From: Eisenbergiella porci
GTDB taxonomy: Bacteria; Bacillota; Clostridia; Lachnospirales; Lachnospiraceae
Direction: 5' to 3'
Length of the DNA: 64,000 nt
Assembly (NCBI RefSeq): GCF_009696275.1
Contig: NZ_VUMI01000016.1
Coordinates: forward strand, 44,463-108,462
Each line of letters begins with the position of its first letter. The stretch's first letter is position 1. The translations under genes and the position numbers were made by a program. Shown in pieces: positions 47,359 through 56,146 of the stretch. The notes beneath the pieces are model-generated. The model was given only the letters and a program-made list of their open reading frames with translations. It did no database searches and was not told the origin of the DNA.

Positions 47359-48537
47359 CTAGCGGAAATCCCGGAAGGAGTCCTTGCTGTAAACGGTTTC
47401 CCCGTCCTTCACATAGACTCTGGGAACCCTCTTATTCAGACAGCAGGCCAGCTCATAATTAAAGCGGCCGGAAAGCTCTCCCAGCTCCTCCATGGTTATG
47501 GCATCGTCCCCGTCCGGTCCTATGAGGGTGACCACGTCGCCTTCCTTCGCTTCGGGTATCCCGGTGACATCCACCATAAACTGATCCATGCATATCCGTC
47601 CCAGAATCGGCGCGCGTTTTCCCGCGATCAGCACGCTGCCCTTGTTGGAAAGGCCTCTGGGATATCCATCCCCATATCCGGCCGGTATGGTGGCTACCCG
47701 GGTGGGAGCCTGCGTCACGAAGGTCCCGCCGTAGCTGACAGCCCTGCCGGCTTCCAGTTCTTTTATGTATACGATGCGGCTTCTTAAGGAGAGCACCGGC
47801 TTTAAAGGAACGATATCCTTTGCCACCTGCTCCGACGGCCACAGGCCGTAAAGGGTTATTCCTGCCCTGACCACATCCAGGTTTGCTTCCCCAAGCCCTA
47901 CGATGCCGGCGCTGTTGGAACAGTGCTGCACGGGAATATGTATGCCCAGCTCCCTGCGGATCCGTCCGGTAAAATCAAGGAACTGTTCCAGCTGCTGCCT
48001 TGCCGGCGTCTTATCCGTTTCATCAGCCCTGGCAAAATGAGTGAAAATCCCTTCGATTTCTATCCCCGGAGTTTCCATGCATTTTCTGACAAAGGCAAGG
48101 CCGCTCTCATCCGGACGGATTCCGATACGGCTCATTCCCGTATCCACCTTGATATGTATTTTCACAGGGCGGCCGCAGGAAACGGCCGCTTTTCCCATTT
48201 CCTCCAGCATATCCTCACGGAACACGGCCGGACGGATTTCCTCTCTTGCCATTTTCTCATAGCAGTAGGGAAAGGTATAGCCCAGAATCAGCACCGGTTT
48301 GCGTATGCCGCTGCCCCGTAATATCAGGGCTTCTTCCACCGTTGCCACGGCAAAGCCGTACAGGTACGGCAAATCCTCTATTTCATGGGCAATGGGCACC
48401 GCCCCATGGCCATAGCCGTCTGTTTTCACCACGGCAATGATCTTCGTCTCCTCCCGGAGATTGACTTTCATGGCGGCCATATTGTGTTTTATCGCATCCA
48501 GATCCACCGTCGCCCATATTCTGTCATAATTCTTCAT
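47359..48537 (-). CDS. alr: Alanine racemase
   Basis: PLP enzyme that makes D-alanine for peptidoglycan, 392 residues. The PLP Lys is in AVVKTDGYGHGAVPIA near 40, the second catalytic Tyr near 270 (AVSYGGTFVTQ), and GRICMDQFMVDVTG is a family signature. It follows nnr and precedes mazF, the order seen around ydcC-alr-ndoA in other Firmicutes. A CGCAGG hairpin (48558-48576) lies upstream. Confidence 0.96.
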   Translation of the reverse strand: MKNYDRIWATVDLDAIKHNMAAMKVNLREETKIIAVVKTDGYGHGAVPIAHEIEDLPYLYGFAVATVEEALILRGSGIRKPVLILGYTFPYCYEKMAREEIRPAVFREDMLEEMGKAAVSCGRPVKIHIKVDTGMSRIGIRPDESGLAFVRKCMETPGIEIEGIFTHFARADETDKTPARQQLEQFLDFTGRIRRELGIHIPVQHCSNSAGIVGLGEANLDVVRAGITLYGLWPSEQVAKDIVPLKPVLSLRSRIVYIKELEAGRAVSYGGTFVTQAPTRVATIPAGYGDGYPRGLSNKGSVLIAGKRAPILGRICMDQFMVDVTGIPEAKEGDVVTLIGPDGDDAITMEELGELSGRFNYELACCLNKRVPRVYVKDGETVYSKDSFRDFR

Positions 48538-48557
48538 CTTATTTTTACCTCCCGCAT

Positions 48558-48576
48558 ATCGCAGGTTGCCTGCGAT
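48558..48576 (-). repeat. Hairpin in the alr leader
   Basis: ATCGCAGG and CCTGCGAT pair with a 3-base loop a few bases upstream of the alr ribosome binding site, resembling the hairpin before proA. The role is unknown. Confidence 0.35.
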
Positions 48577-48684
48577 TCTGCATCAATCAGTAGTTTGAAA
48601 GGAATTTTAAGCTTCTCCCGCACCCGGCATCGCAGGTTTTTCTTACAGTACTTTATTTACGGTGTTTTCTTTACGGCGTTTTCT

Positions 48685-50259
48685 TTATTGCAATTTCTTT
48701 AAAAGCTCCGGAAACAGGGCTTCCAGTTCCAGGGTCAAATCGCCGGCAGTGACGCCGTATTCGCTTTTTTTATGCGCGGCCCGGTCTCCTGCCATACCGT
48801 GCAGATACACTCCCGCACAGGCGGCATCAAAAGCATGCATTCCCTGGGCGGAAAGTCCGGCCAGAATGCCGGTGAGCACGTCGCCGCTGCCCGCCGTGGC
48901 CATACCGCTGTTGCCGGTAAGATTCATATACAGCCTTCCCTCCGGGCTTCCCACCAGCGTGCGTGCGCCCTTACAGATAAATGCGGCCTGCAGCCTGGCT
49001 GCCCATTCCAGGGTCAGCGCAGCCGCTTCTTTTTGGATTTCATCCGTTTTCTTTCCCGCAAGCCTGCCGAATTCTCCCGGATGTGGCGTAAGGATCAGCT
49101 CACGCCTTGTTTCCGGCTCCTGCTGCCTTTGTATCAGCTCATCCAGAAGCTCTCTGTGTTCTGACAGCAGATTCAGCGCGTCCGCGTCTATTATCAGTGG
49201 CTGCATCGTCTGCTTTAGCACCGCCTCCAGTATCCGCAGTGCTTCCGGGCTTTTTCCAAACCCCGGGCCGACAGCGATTACATTCGCCCAGGCACAGGCC
49301 TCTCTCAGCTTTTCTTCCGCCTGCGGCGTCCATTTCTCATAGGTGGTGAGCATGGCTTCCGGCAGCGCTGTCTGCATAATAACACGGTTGCTTTCCGGCG
49401 TCACCGCCCGCACCATGCCCGCGCCGCTTTTTAACACGGCCGCCGCAGACAGCTCGCAGGCGCCCGCCATTCCCCGGCTTCCCGCGATTAGGAGCACCTT
49501 ACCGAAGGTGCCCTTATTTCCCTCCTGGAGCCTTACCGGCAGGAATCCTCTGTCTTCTTTGTTCCAGGTAAAAATCCGGGGATACTCTCCCAGAAAGCCT
49601 TCCTGTGTAATTCCGATATCGGCGCAGAGCACCTTTCCCGCATACCGGGCGCCCGGATATAAAACAAGTCCCAGCTTGCGGAATCCAAAGGTTACCGTTA
49701 CATCCGCCTGTACGGCGCAGCCCATCACCTCCCCGGTATCCCCATGGATGCCGGAAGGGATATCTACGGAAAGGACATAGGCGTCCTGTGCGTTGATATA
49801 TTCCACCGCCTCCGCGAAGCTGCCTTCCACAGGCCTTGTCAGTCCAATGCCAAAAATCGAGTCTATGATAATATCATATTCCCGTTCCGGGAGTTTGCGC
49901 ATGACCCGGTATCCATAGTTTTCAAGAATTTTAAGCTGGGCCGCCGTTTCCGCGGAACACTTTTCTTCTTTGCCCAGCAGTACAAAATCCACCGGAAAGC
50001 CCGCCTGGCTCAGCAGCCTGCCTATGGCCAGCCCGTCGCCGCCGTTATTGCCGGTGCCTGCGGCAACCAGCGTTCTGTTGGCAGGAGGCACAGGCCCAAA
50101 GGGGCGCATCGCTTCCTTCAGCTTCTTATCCCGTGCGATCAGTTCTTCCGCACAGGCCAGCGCCGCCCTTTCCATCAGCACCATGGAAGGCATGCCGAAA
50201 TGTTCTATTGTATTTCCATCACAGCGTTTCATTTCCGCCGAGGTAACCAGATATTCCAT
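48685..50259 (-). CDS. nnr: Bifunctional NAD(P)H-hydrate epimerase / dehydratase Nnr
   Basis: Repairs damaged NADH and NADPH hydrates. The N-terminal YjeF epimerase domain (1-215) shows AAGTGNNGGDGLAIGRLL and IIDSIFGIGLTRPVEG. The C-terminal ribokinase-like ADP/ATP-dependent dehydratase shows GSRGMAGA, LTPHPGEFGRLAG and AGSGDVLTGILAGLSAQG. It has 524 residues, the expected fusion length. Downstream of rex, with a terminator-like hairpin between. Confidence 0.94.
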   Translation of the reverse strand: MEYLVTSAEMKRCDGNTIEHFGMPSMVLMERAALACAEELIARDKKLKEAMRPFGPVPPANRTLVAAGTGNNGGDGLAIGRLLSQAGFPVDFVLLGKEEKCSAETAAQLKILENYGYRVMRKLPEREYDIIIDSIFGIGLTRPVEGSFAEAVEYINAQDAYVLSVDIPSGIHGDTGEVMGCAVQADVTVTFGFRKLGLVLYPGARYAGKVLCADIGITQEGFLGEYPRIFTWNKEDRGFLPVRLQEGNKGTFGKVLLIAGSRGMAGACELSAAAVLKSGAGMVRAVTPESNRVIMQTALPEAMLTTYEKWTPQAEEKLREACAWANVIAVGPGFGKSPEALRILEAVLKQTMQPLIIDADALNLLSEHRELLDELIQRQQEPETRRELILTPHPGEFGRLAGKKTDEIQKEAAALTLEWAARLQAAFICKGARTLVGSPEGRLYMNLTGNSGMATAGSGDVLTGILAGLSAQGMHAFDAACAGVYLHGMAGDRAAHKKSEYGVTAGDLTLELEALFPELLKKLQ

Positions 50260-50306
50260 TTTTATCTCCCCGCAAACCGCAGCTTCCGAATTCCCAAATC
50301 ATGCAA

Positions 50307-50340
50307 AAATGCGTCCTGAGCCTGCTGCCCTGACGCATTT
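50307..50340 (-). terminator. Terminator after rex
   Basis: 9-bp stem AAATGCGTC / GACGCATTT with a 16-base loop. The T-rich 3' side continues as TT on the minus strand. It lies in the 136-base gap between rex and nnr. The tail is short, so read-through to nnr is possible. Confidence 0.5.
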
Positions 50341-50395
50341 ACCAGACTGCCGCATTCCCGTCCGGGAACACGGCACCCTTTATACAAGCCTGTCT

Positions 50396-51064
50396 TTACG
50401 CCTCACCGGAAGCGTTCTTTTCTTTCTCTTCCAACTCATTTTCATATTGATTTATCATATAGGACAGCTTGATGAGGCTGTCCGACAGGTGTACGTTTTC
50501 CACCTGTACGCTGTCAGGCACATCCAAATCCACATGGGCGAAATTCCATATGGCCTTGATTCCCATTCCCACCAGCTTTTCAGCTGCGGCGGCCGCGCCT
50601 TCCTTCGGTATGGTAAGCACCGCGATATCAATATTGTTTTCTCTGACAAATTCCTGCATTTCTTCCATGGGGCGGACCTTCATCCCGCGGATCATTTTTC
50701 CGTGCAGCTTTTCATTGATATCAAATACGCCTGTAAAAATGAAGCCGCGGCGCTCAAAATTCATATAATTAGCCAGCGCCTGGCCAAGATTGCCCGCACC
50801 AATGATTATCAGATGATGCTTTTTATCCAATCCGAGTATCTTGCCGATCTCGGTATACAGATACTCCACGTTATAGCCATACCCCTGTTGTCCGAAGCCT
50901 CCGAAATTATTGAAATCCTGCCGGATCTGGGATGCGGTAACATGCATCAGCCTGCTCAGCTCCTGAGAGGAAATGCGTTCCACGCCACTGTCCTTCAGTT
51001 CACCAAGGTACCGGAAATATCTGGGAAGACGCGCGATTACTGCCTGTGAAATTTCTTTATCCAA
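50396..51064 (-). CDS. rex: Redox-sensing transcriptional repressor Rex
   Basis: Dimeric repressor that senses the NADH/NAD ratio, 222 residues. The N-terminal winged helix shows SQELSRLMHVTASQIRQDF, the Rossmann NAD domain shows IGAGNLGQALANYMNF, and a C-terminal swap helix includes ENVHLSDSLIKLSYM. I place the start at TTG 51064 (DKEISQAVIARLPR), with GGAGG 9 bases upstream; the open frame continues to 51235 but that part is the transcribed leader. A consensus promoter overlapping a Rex-like site lies at 51245-51273. Confidence 0.93.
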   Translation of the reverse strand: MDKEISQAVIARLPRYFRYLGELKDSGVERISSQELSRLMHVTASQIRQDFNNFGGFGQQGYGYNVEYLYTEIGKILGLDKKHHLIIIGAGNLGQALANYMNFERRGFIFTGVFDINEKLHGKMIRGMKVRPMEEMQEFVRENNIDIAVLTIPKEGAAAAAEKLVGMGIKAIWNFAHVDLDVPDSVQVENVHLSDSLIKLSYMINQYENELEEKEKNASGEA

Positions 51065-51098
51065 TTTGTTACGCCTCCATTCTTTTTTCCAAGCCCAT

Positions 51099-51125
51099 TG
51101 TAACTGCTTTGCATCCGCAGTTACA
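51099..51125 (-). repeat. Hairpin in the rex leader
   Basis: TGTAACTGC and GCAGTTACA pair perfectly across a 9-base loop in the rex 5' leader of about 175 bases, upstream of the TTG start. No T tail is seen. The function is unknown. Confidence 0.35.
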
Positions 51126-51244
51126 GGCAAAAATCCATCCCGGCCTGCTTTTGGCGACGGATTTCCGCTTCCAGGCGCCGCATTTTGTATGGTCTGTGCA
51201 GCAAGTGCGCAGACCTGTCCTGCGGCTGAACCCATTACTTAATT

Positions 51245-51273
51245 ATTATAGACATATGTTAAAAAAATGTCAA
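51245..51273 (-). promoter_or_regulatory. Consensus rex promoter with Rex-like operator
   Basis: TTGACA (51273-51268), exactly 17 bases, TATAAT (51250-51245): a perfect sigma-A promoter on the minus strand. From the -35 into the spacer the text TTGACA-N5-TTTAACATA resembles the Rex box TTGTTAA-N4-TTAACAA imperfectly, which would fit autoregulation. Confidence 0.7.
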
Positions 51274-51292
51274 TGAATTAAATAGGTTTGAA

Positions 51293-51321
51293 TTGACAGC
51301 CCGTCCCTTCAACGGTAAACT
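51293..51321 (+). promoter_or_regulatory. Promoter of the ABC-F gene
   Basis: TTGACA (51293-51298), 17 bases, TAAACT (51316-51321) on the plus strand, back to back with the rex promoter. It leaves a leader of about 110 bases before the ABC-F start codon. The rest of the 51065-51436 gap holds no gene. Confidence 0.55.
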
Positions 51322-51436
51322 TGTGGGGGTGGGCCTGAGAACGGCGCAGGACGTCAGGCGGGGTACGCTAAGTAGGGCGGAAGAGAAAAGGGATTTAAGG
51401 GCAAAAAAAAGAAAATGATTATAGAGGTGAGTTGGG

Positions 51437-53377
51437 ATGGTTTTATCTTGTCAGAATGTGAATAAGGCTTTTCATGAGAAGCAGGTGTTCAGGAATTGTT
51501 CTTTTCATATAGAGGATTATGAGAAGGCGGCTGTGGTGGGGATTAACGGGGCCGGGAAGACTACTTTGCTGCGGATTATTGTGGGGGAGCTGGAGGCTGA
51601 CAGCGGGCAGGTGGTCTTCGGGAAGGATAAGAGCTTCGGGTATCTTCCGCAGAATGCTGAGGTGGACAGTGAGCATACGATCTATGATGAGCTTCTTGAG
51701 GTGAAGCGGGATGTAATCGCGCTGGAGGAGCGGATCCGACAGTGTGAGCTGGAAATGAAGCATGTGGAAGGGGAGGCGCTGGCTGCTTTGATGGAGCAGT
51801 ATGCGCTTTATACGCATCAGTTTGAGCTGGCGGACGGGTACAGCTACCGGAGCGAGATCGTGGGGGTTTTGAAGGGGCTCGGGTTTACGGAGGAGGAGTT
51901 TTCGAAGAAGGCCTGTACGTTGTCGGGCGGGCAAAAAACAAGGGTGGCTCTGGGTAAGCTTCTGCTTGACAGGCCGGATTTGATCATTCTGGATGAGCCT
52001 ACGAACCATCTGGACATGTCTTCCATCGCCTGGCTGGAAAACTATCTTCTGAATTATAAGGGTGCGGTTTTGATCGTGTCCCATGACCGGTATTTCCTGG
52101 ATAAGATCGCGACGAAAATTATTGAGCTTGACGGTACGGAGGCTTCCGTTTTTTCAGGGAATTATTCGGATTATGCGGTGAAAAAGGAGCAGGTCCGGGC
52201 AGCGCGGTGGAATGCTTACATGAATCAGCAGCAGGAAATCAGGCATCAGGAGGCGGTAATCGAGAAGCTGCGTTCCTTTAACCGTGAAAAATCCATCCGG
52301 AGGGCGGAAAGCCGGGAAAAGATGCTTCAGAAGATTGAGGTGTTGGACAAGCCGGTGGAAACGCGGGCGGATATGCGTATGGAGCTGCATCCCAGGATCA
52401 TGAGCGGGAACGATGTGCTGGATGTTGAAAATCTGGCAAAGGCGTTCGGGCCGGAACGGCTGTTTGAGGGGCTGTCTTTTTCCATAAAGCGCGGGGAGCA
52501 TGTGGCGGTTATCGGTGACAACGGGACGGGGAAAACCACGATTTTAAAAATCATCAACGGGCTTGTGGAACAGGATGCCGGAAATATCCGGCTGGGGACA
52601 AAGGTACATATCGGATATTATGATCAGGAGCATCATGTGCTGCATCCTGACAAAACGTTGTTTGAGGAAATCTCGGATGAGTATCCTGCGCTCACAAATA
52701 CGGAAATCAGGAATGTTCTTGCAGCGTTTCTTTTTACCGGGGACGATGTGTTCAAGCAGATTAAGATGCTTTCCGGAGGGGAACGGGGACGTGTGTCTCT
52801 GGCCAAGCTGATGCTGTCTGAAGCAAATTTCCTGATTCTGGATGAGCCTACGAACCATCTGGATATCATGAGTAAGGAAATCCTGGAGGACGCCATCAAC
52901 AGCTACAGCGGCACGGTGCTTTATGTGTCCCATGACCGTTATTTTATCAACCGCACGGCTTCCCGGATTCTGGAGCTCTGCAACGGCGGGTTTACCGGGT
53001 ATCTTGGGAATTATGATTACTATCTGGAGAAGAAGGCGGAAAATACAGTGCTTTCTTCAGGGACCGGCGGAGCCTTCCCTCCTGCTGCCGGCGGGATAAA
53101 ATCCGAAGCCTCCTCTGCCGCTTCTTCCAGTCTGAAACAGGACTGGCAGTCGCAGAAGGAAGCGCAGGCCGCTTTGCGGAAGAAGGAAAACGCCCTGAAA
53201 AGGTGTGAGGAGCAAATCGAACGTCTGGAAACCCGCAGCCAGGAAATCGATGCGGAAATGCTGCGGCCCGAGGTATGCACGGATGTTGCCAGGCTGCAGG
53301 CGCTGGCCAAGGAAAAGGAGCAGGTTGAGGAAGAGCTTCTGCTTAAAATGGAGGAATGGGAAAGCCTGTCGGATTAA
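51437..53377 (+). CDS. ABC-F family ATPase
   Basis: Soluble twin-ATPase protein of 646 residues without membrane segments, acting on the ribosome in this family. The first cassette has Walker A GINGAGKTT (about 36-44), signature LSGGQKTRVALGKLL and ILDEPTNHLDMSSI. The second has GDNGTGKTT near 360, LSGGERGRVSLAKLM and ILDEPTNHLDIMSK. A charged interdomain linker and a C-terminal coiled coil (about 575-646) follow. It resembles the YdiF/Uup housekeeping group more than known resistance types, though this is inference. GAGGTGAG precedes the ATG; the stop lies in a terminator loop. Confidence 0.93.
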   Translation: MVLSCQNVNKAFHEKQVFRNCSFHIEDYEKAAVVGINGAGKTTLLRIIVGELEADSGQVVFGKDKSFGYLPQNAEVDSEHTIYDELLEVKRDVIALEERIRQCELEMKHVEGEALAALMEQYALYTHQFELADGYSYRSEIVGVLKGLGFTEEEFSKKACTLSGGQKTRVALGKLLLDRPDLIILDEPTNHLDMSSIAWLENYLLNYKGAVLIVSHDRYFLDKIATKIIELDGTEASVFSGNYSDYAVKKEQVRAARWNAYMNQQQEIRHQEAVIEKLRSFNREKSIRRAESREKMLQKIEVLDKPVETRADMRMELHPRIMSGNDVLDVENLAKAFGPERLFEGLSFSIKRGEHVAVIGDNGTGKTTILKIINGLVEQDAGNIRLGTKVHIGYYDQEHHVLHPDKTLFEEISDEYPALTNTEIRNVLAAFLFTGDDVFKQIKMLSGGERGRVSLAKLMLSEANFLILDEPTNHLDIMSKEILEDAINSYSGTVLYVSHDRYFINRTASRILELCNGGFTGYLGNYDYYLEKKAENTVLSSGTGGAFPPAAGGIKSEASSAASSSLKQDWQSQKEAQAALRKKENALKRCEEQIERLETRSQEIDAEMLRPEVCTDVARLQALAKEKEQVEEELLLKMEEWESLSD

Positions 53378-53386
53378 CCGGCAGGC
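53364..53386 (+). terminator. Shared terminator; both stop codons in the loop
   Basis: 9-bp stem GCCTGTCGG / CCGGCAGGC (one G-T pair) with loop ATTAA, followed on the plus strand by CTTTTTTG. The plus-strand TAA of the ABC-F gene (53375-53377) and the minus-strand TAA of the GH18 gene (53376-53374) both lie in this 5-base loop. Confidence 0.85.
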
Positions 53387-54525
53387 CTTTTTTGTATGGA
53401 AAAGGTATCTGCGAGAAGAAGCCAGTTGGATCGGAAAAGCTGCATGATCTGCCAGTAGCCCATGCCTCTCAGGCCATAGCTTTTTACCAGGCGGAATTTT
53501 TCGCGCAGGCTGCGGACATCCTCAAACCAGACCTCGTGTTCCGCCCCGTCCCTTGTATAGCGGAACCATGGGGACATGGCAGTGCTGTCAAAAAGGATTT
53601 CAGCGTTGTTTTCAATGGCTATCTGGACGGCTTCTATGTTGCCGATGGTATCTGCTTTGCTCTCGCCTCTTATGTAGGGGAGGGTCCAGTCGTAGCCATA
53701 ATTGGGTATGCCCAGATCGATTTTTTCGGGAGGGATTTTTGTTATGGCGTATTCCACCACCTCGATCACTTTGTTGAGGGGCGCGACGGCCATCGGCGGA
53801 CCGTAGGTATACCCCCATTCGTAGGTCATGAGGAGTACGCTGTCCGCCGCTCTTCCCAGTCCCTCGTAGTCCTTTCCTTCATAGAGAAGGCCTGTCTGGG
53901 TATCGGATATTTTGGGCGCGAGCGCGACGGAAAGGGTGTAGCCTTCCGCATTGGCCGCCGCCCTCGTTTCCGCCACAAAGGCGGTGAAAGCGTCCCGGTC
54001 TTCAGGAAGGATGTATTCAAAATCGATATCCACTCCCTGATAGCCTTTCTGTTCCATGGTAAACAGCAGCTGTGCAATCAGAGTATCCCTGACCGGCTGG
54101 TTATTGACCAGGACAGAAATCAGGTAATTATTAAACATGCCGTCCGCCCCGAAGGGCGTCAGGGTCAGGATGGGAGCCACGTCCTCCAGAAGCGCCGCCT
54201 GAATCATGAAGCTTTCATCAATCGCCGGGGGAATAAGGTTCCCTTCCGTAGTAAACCCATAAGAAAAAATGGATAAGGAGGACAAGTATGGCAGGGTCTG
54301 GTTGAGCACATAGTTGCTGATAAACGGATAGGCATAGCCGTTGACATATGCATCGTACCGGCCGGCACCCTCCTCTCCCGTTATCCGCAAAAGCAGCGCC
54401 ATGCCCACTGCCAGGCGATAGGGATAGGGAATCTGATTATCGTAAATGATATCCTCAACGGAAACACCGTATTCTCCGGCAATGGTATCGACAGTATCCC
54501 CCTGTTTTACAACATAAATCTGCAT
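53374..54525 (-). CDS. LysM / GH18 spore-wall hydrolase (SleL/YaaH-like)
   Basis: Protein of 383 residues. One LysM peptidoglycan-binding motif covers residues 1-48 (MQIYVVKQGDTVDTIAGEYG). A GH18 barrel follows with the catalytic DxxDxE motif in GVDIDFEYI near 167 and YGLRGMGYWQIM near the end. There is no signal peptide, as for spore-coat proteins made in the mother cell. The family cleaves cortex fragments during germination (SleL) or is a coat protein (YaaH). It ends convergent with the ABC-F gene, sharing a terminator. Confidence 0.88.
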   Translation of the reverse strand: MQIYVVKQGDTVDTIAGEYGVSVEDIIYDNQIPYPYRLAVGMALLLRITGEEGAGRYDAYVNGYAYPFISNYVLNQTLPYLSSLSIFSYGFTTEGNLIPPAIDESFMIQAALLEDVAPILTLTPFGADGMFNNYLISVLVNNQPVRDTLIAQLLFTMEQKGYQGVDIDFEYILPEDRDAFTAFVAETRAAANAEGYTLSVALAPKISDTQTGLLYEGKDYEGLGRAADSVLLMTYEWGYTYGPPMAVAPLNKVIEVVEYAITKIPPEKIDLGIPNYGYDWTLPYIRGESKADTIGNIEAVQIAIENNAEILFDSTAMSPWFRYTRDGAEHEVWFEDVRSLREKFRLVKSYGLRGMGYWQIMQLFRSNWLLLADTFSIQKRPAG

Positions 54526-54717
54526 ATTCGTATCCTGTAGCCTTTTTTTGTATCATATGCGCCGGAAAGGGCTTTGATTTCTATGTTTCAGTTAAATCGG
54601 CTGCTTTCCACAGATAAAATACGCCTGGAGCCTGTCATACTGAACAGGAATTACATGGATAAATGCAATATTTCAAAAAGCACACCAATGTTATTGCTGG
54701 CAGGTTTATTTGTAAAT

Positions 54718-54967
54718 AATAGAACTGGACACTGTAGAGTCAATCCTGAATCTGGTTTCTAACGGCGGTGGTGTTTCTTTGTTACCTAAAAATGTTCTGT
54801 GCGGCAGGCAGGATATCAGGACTTTTGTAATTGAAGAAATACAACCCACATCAATTCATATGTGGGTTGCAAAGGGTAATCATTCCTCTGAATACACTGC
54901 GCTGAAAAATATTCTGGAAGAACAGTTAATATTATCCGTTGGGCGGTTAATGGGTATCAGAAATTAA
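54718..54967 (+). pseudogene. C-terminal fragment of a LysR-family regulator
   Basis: About 80 codons without a start read ELDTVESILNLVSNGGGVSL, LPKNVLCGRQDIRTF and IHMWVAKGNHSSEYTALKNI. This is the end of a LysR substrate-binding domain (the LV..G.GvslLP motif). The helix-turn-helix and most of the effector domain are absent; a TAA lies in frame just upstream. The 54526-54717 stretch before it holds only a short frame (54574-54762) I cannot assign; it may be more of the same gene in another frame. It overlaps the trmO end by 11 bases. Confidence 0.6.
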
Positions 54968-55379
54968 ATTCATCTTCCCATGCAAAATAAGCGGATTGCT
55001 CTAAACTTTTCGGCCAGTGACTGCACCACTCCGGCACACCCGGCGTTTCTACACGGTCAAGGCTCGGCGTATAAGGTTTAATATCCAAAACGGGCGTATT
55101 GTCGTTAGCGTCAATATACGCAATCTGGATAAGCCCCTTTTGATAATCAATGTGTATTACTTCTACTGCGGTTAGGGCAATCGGATTAGGGCGGATAGGC
55201 GACCTTGTGGCGAAAATGCCCATTGTATCAGGGGCATTTTTATACGGTTTCGGTGCGTCAAGCGTGTTCCTTGCGTCATTGTTATCAAAGTCGCTAAACC
55301 ACCAAATGACGTTGATGTGGCTAAAGCCCTCCAACGCTTTCATAGCAGGGATGTACTTTGGCGCGATTTCAATTTTCAT
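54957..55379 (-). CDS. TrmO/TsaA-family tRNA methyltransferase, N-terminally short
   Basis: Protein of 140 residues in the YaeB/TsaA beta-barrel family, which N6-methylates t6A37 in some tRNAs using SAM. Conserved are ALEGFSHINVIWWFSDFD, GIFATRSPIRPNPIALT, YIDANDNTPVLDIKPYTPSL and the C-terminal DEFNF. The usual N-terminal strand (about 15-20 residues before IEIAPKY) is missing, with an in-frame TGA just upstream of the ATG. It may therefore be truncated or use an alternative fold edge. The ATG overlaps the TGA region of the 52-residue gene upstream. Confidence 0.75.
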   Translation of the reverse strand: MKIEIAPKYIPAMKALEGFSHINVIWWFSDFDNNDARNTLDAPKPYKNAPDTMGIFATRSPIRPNPIALTAVEVIHIDYQKGLIQIAYIDANDNTPVLDIKPYTPSLDRVETPGVPEWCSHWPKSLEQSAYFAWEDEFNF

Positions 55380-55527
55380 TTTCTTTCAGCATATCCAATA
55401 GAATAAGATTATCGAAGACGCTTGACTTTCCTTTTTCCACAATGCAATTTGATACAACAGATAAGCCCTCCACAATATAATCTGCCTGCATATCTATCAC
55501 GATTACGGCTGTTTTAAGCTGTTTCAT
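55369..55527 (-). CDS. 52-residue protein of unknown function
   Basis: The frame runs from ATG 55527 to TGA 55371-55369. A strong ribosome binding site (GGGAGG, 7 bases before ATG) and overlap with the next gene start argue that it is translated. It begins MKQLKTAVIVIDMQADYIVE, a hydrophobic strand then acidic turn like the first strand of an alpha/beta protein. It could be the N-terminal remnant of a larger gene whose remainder was lost at the junction with the TrmO-like gene. No family is assigned. Confidence 0.5.
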   Translation of the reverse strand: MKQLKTAVIVIDMQADYIVEGLSVVSNCIVEKGKSSVFDNLILLDMLKENEN

Positions 55528-55644
55528 ATGATAACCTCCCACATTCCGCGCTGATTTAATTATACATGAATGAGGATATCACATCAAGGCATTCCCGTTT
55601 TCCCGCAGAAAAACTAACAATCACTACACGTCACACAAAACGGA

Positions 55645-55675
55645 GAAACGGCATAGCCTGAAGCTACGCCGTTTC
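55645..55675 (-). terminator. Terminator after gtrA
   Basis: 13-position stem with one A-C mismatch (GAAACGGCATAGC / GCTACGCCGTTTC) and a 5-base loop. On the minus strand it is followed by TCCGTTTTG. It is placed 60 bases after the GtrA-family stop codon. Confidence 0.55.
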
Positions 55676-55735
55676 CCGAAAACAACTTATACTGTTTTAT
55701 TGAGCCGTTCCGTGTGCTGTCCTTCTTTTCCGTTA

Positions 55736-56146
55736 CTATTTTTTCTCCGGTTTTTTCTCGATGAAAATCTTTCTGGTAATGAAATTATAAACCATAACCA
55801 CAGCCGTCGCCACTATTTTAACAAGCATGTAGGAGCGTTCCATGTACTGATCCAGCCAGGAAGTGCCTCCCCACATTATCAGCTGGTTGATGCCTAAGCC
55901 AATGATGCTGAGAATGAGGAAAACAACAAACTGCTTTACCTTATTCGCATCCTTGTCCGCATCAAATACCATGGTAATGCTCAGAATATAATTTACAATT
56001 ACCGATACTGAAAAGGAGATTCCGCTGGAAATTACCGACGGTATGCCGCAAAGCTCCGTGAGAGCCACCATGATGCCGTAGTCGATAAAAAAGCAGAGAA
56101 ATCCTACTACGCCGAACTTTAATATCTGTTGTATCAATTTTTTCAT
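55736..56146 (-). CDS. GtrA-family membrane protein
   Basis: Protein of 136 residues with four membrane segments, the GtrA layout: FGVVGFLCFFIDYGIMVAL (about 10-28), VISSGISFSVSVIVNYIL, FVVFLILSIIGLGINQLIM and a last helix VKIVATAVVMVYNFITRKIF. GtrA proteins are thought to move polyprenyl-linked sugars across the membrane for surface glycosylation. The N-terminal MKKLIQQILKFGVVGF at ATG 56146 follows AAGGAG. No glycosyltransferase gene lies next to it. Confidence 0.87.
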   Translation of the reverse strand: MKKLIQQILKFGVVGFLCFFIDYGIMVALTELCGIPSVISSGISFSVSVIVNYILSITMVFDADKDANKVKQFVVFLILSIIGLGINQLIMWGGTSWLDQYMERSYMLVKIVATAVVMVYNFITRKIFIEKKPEKK

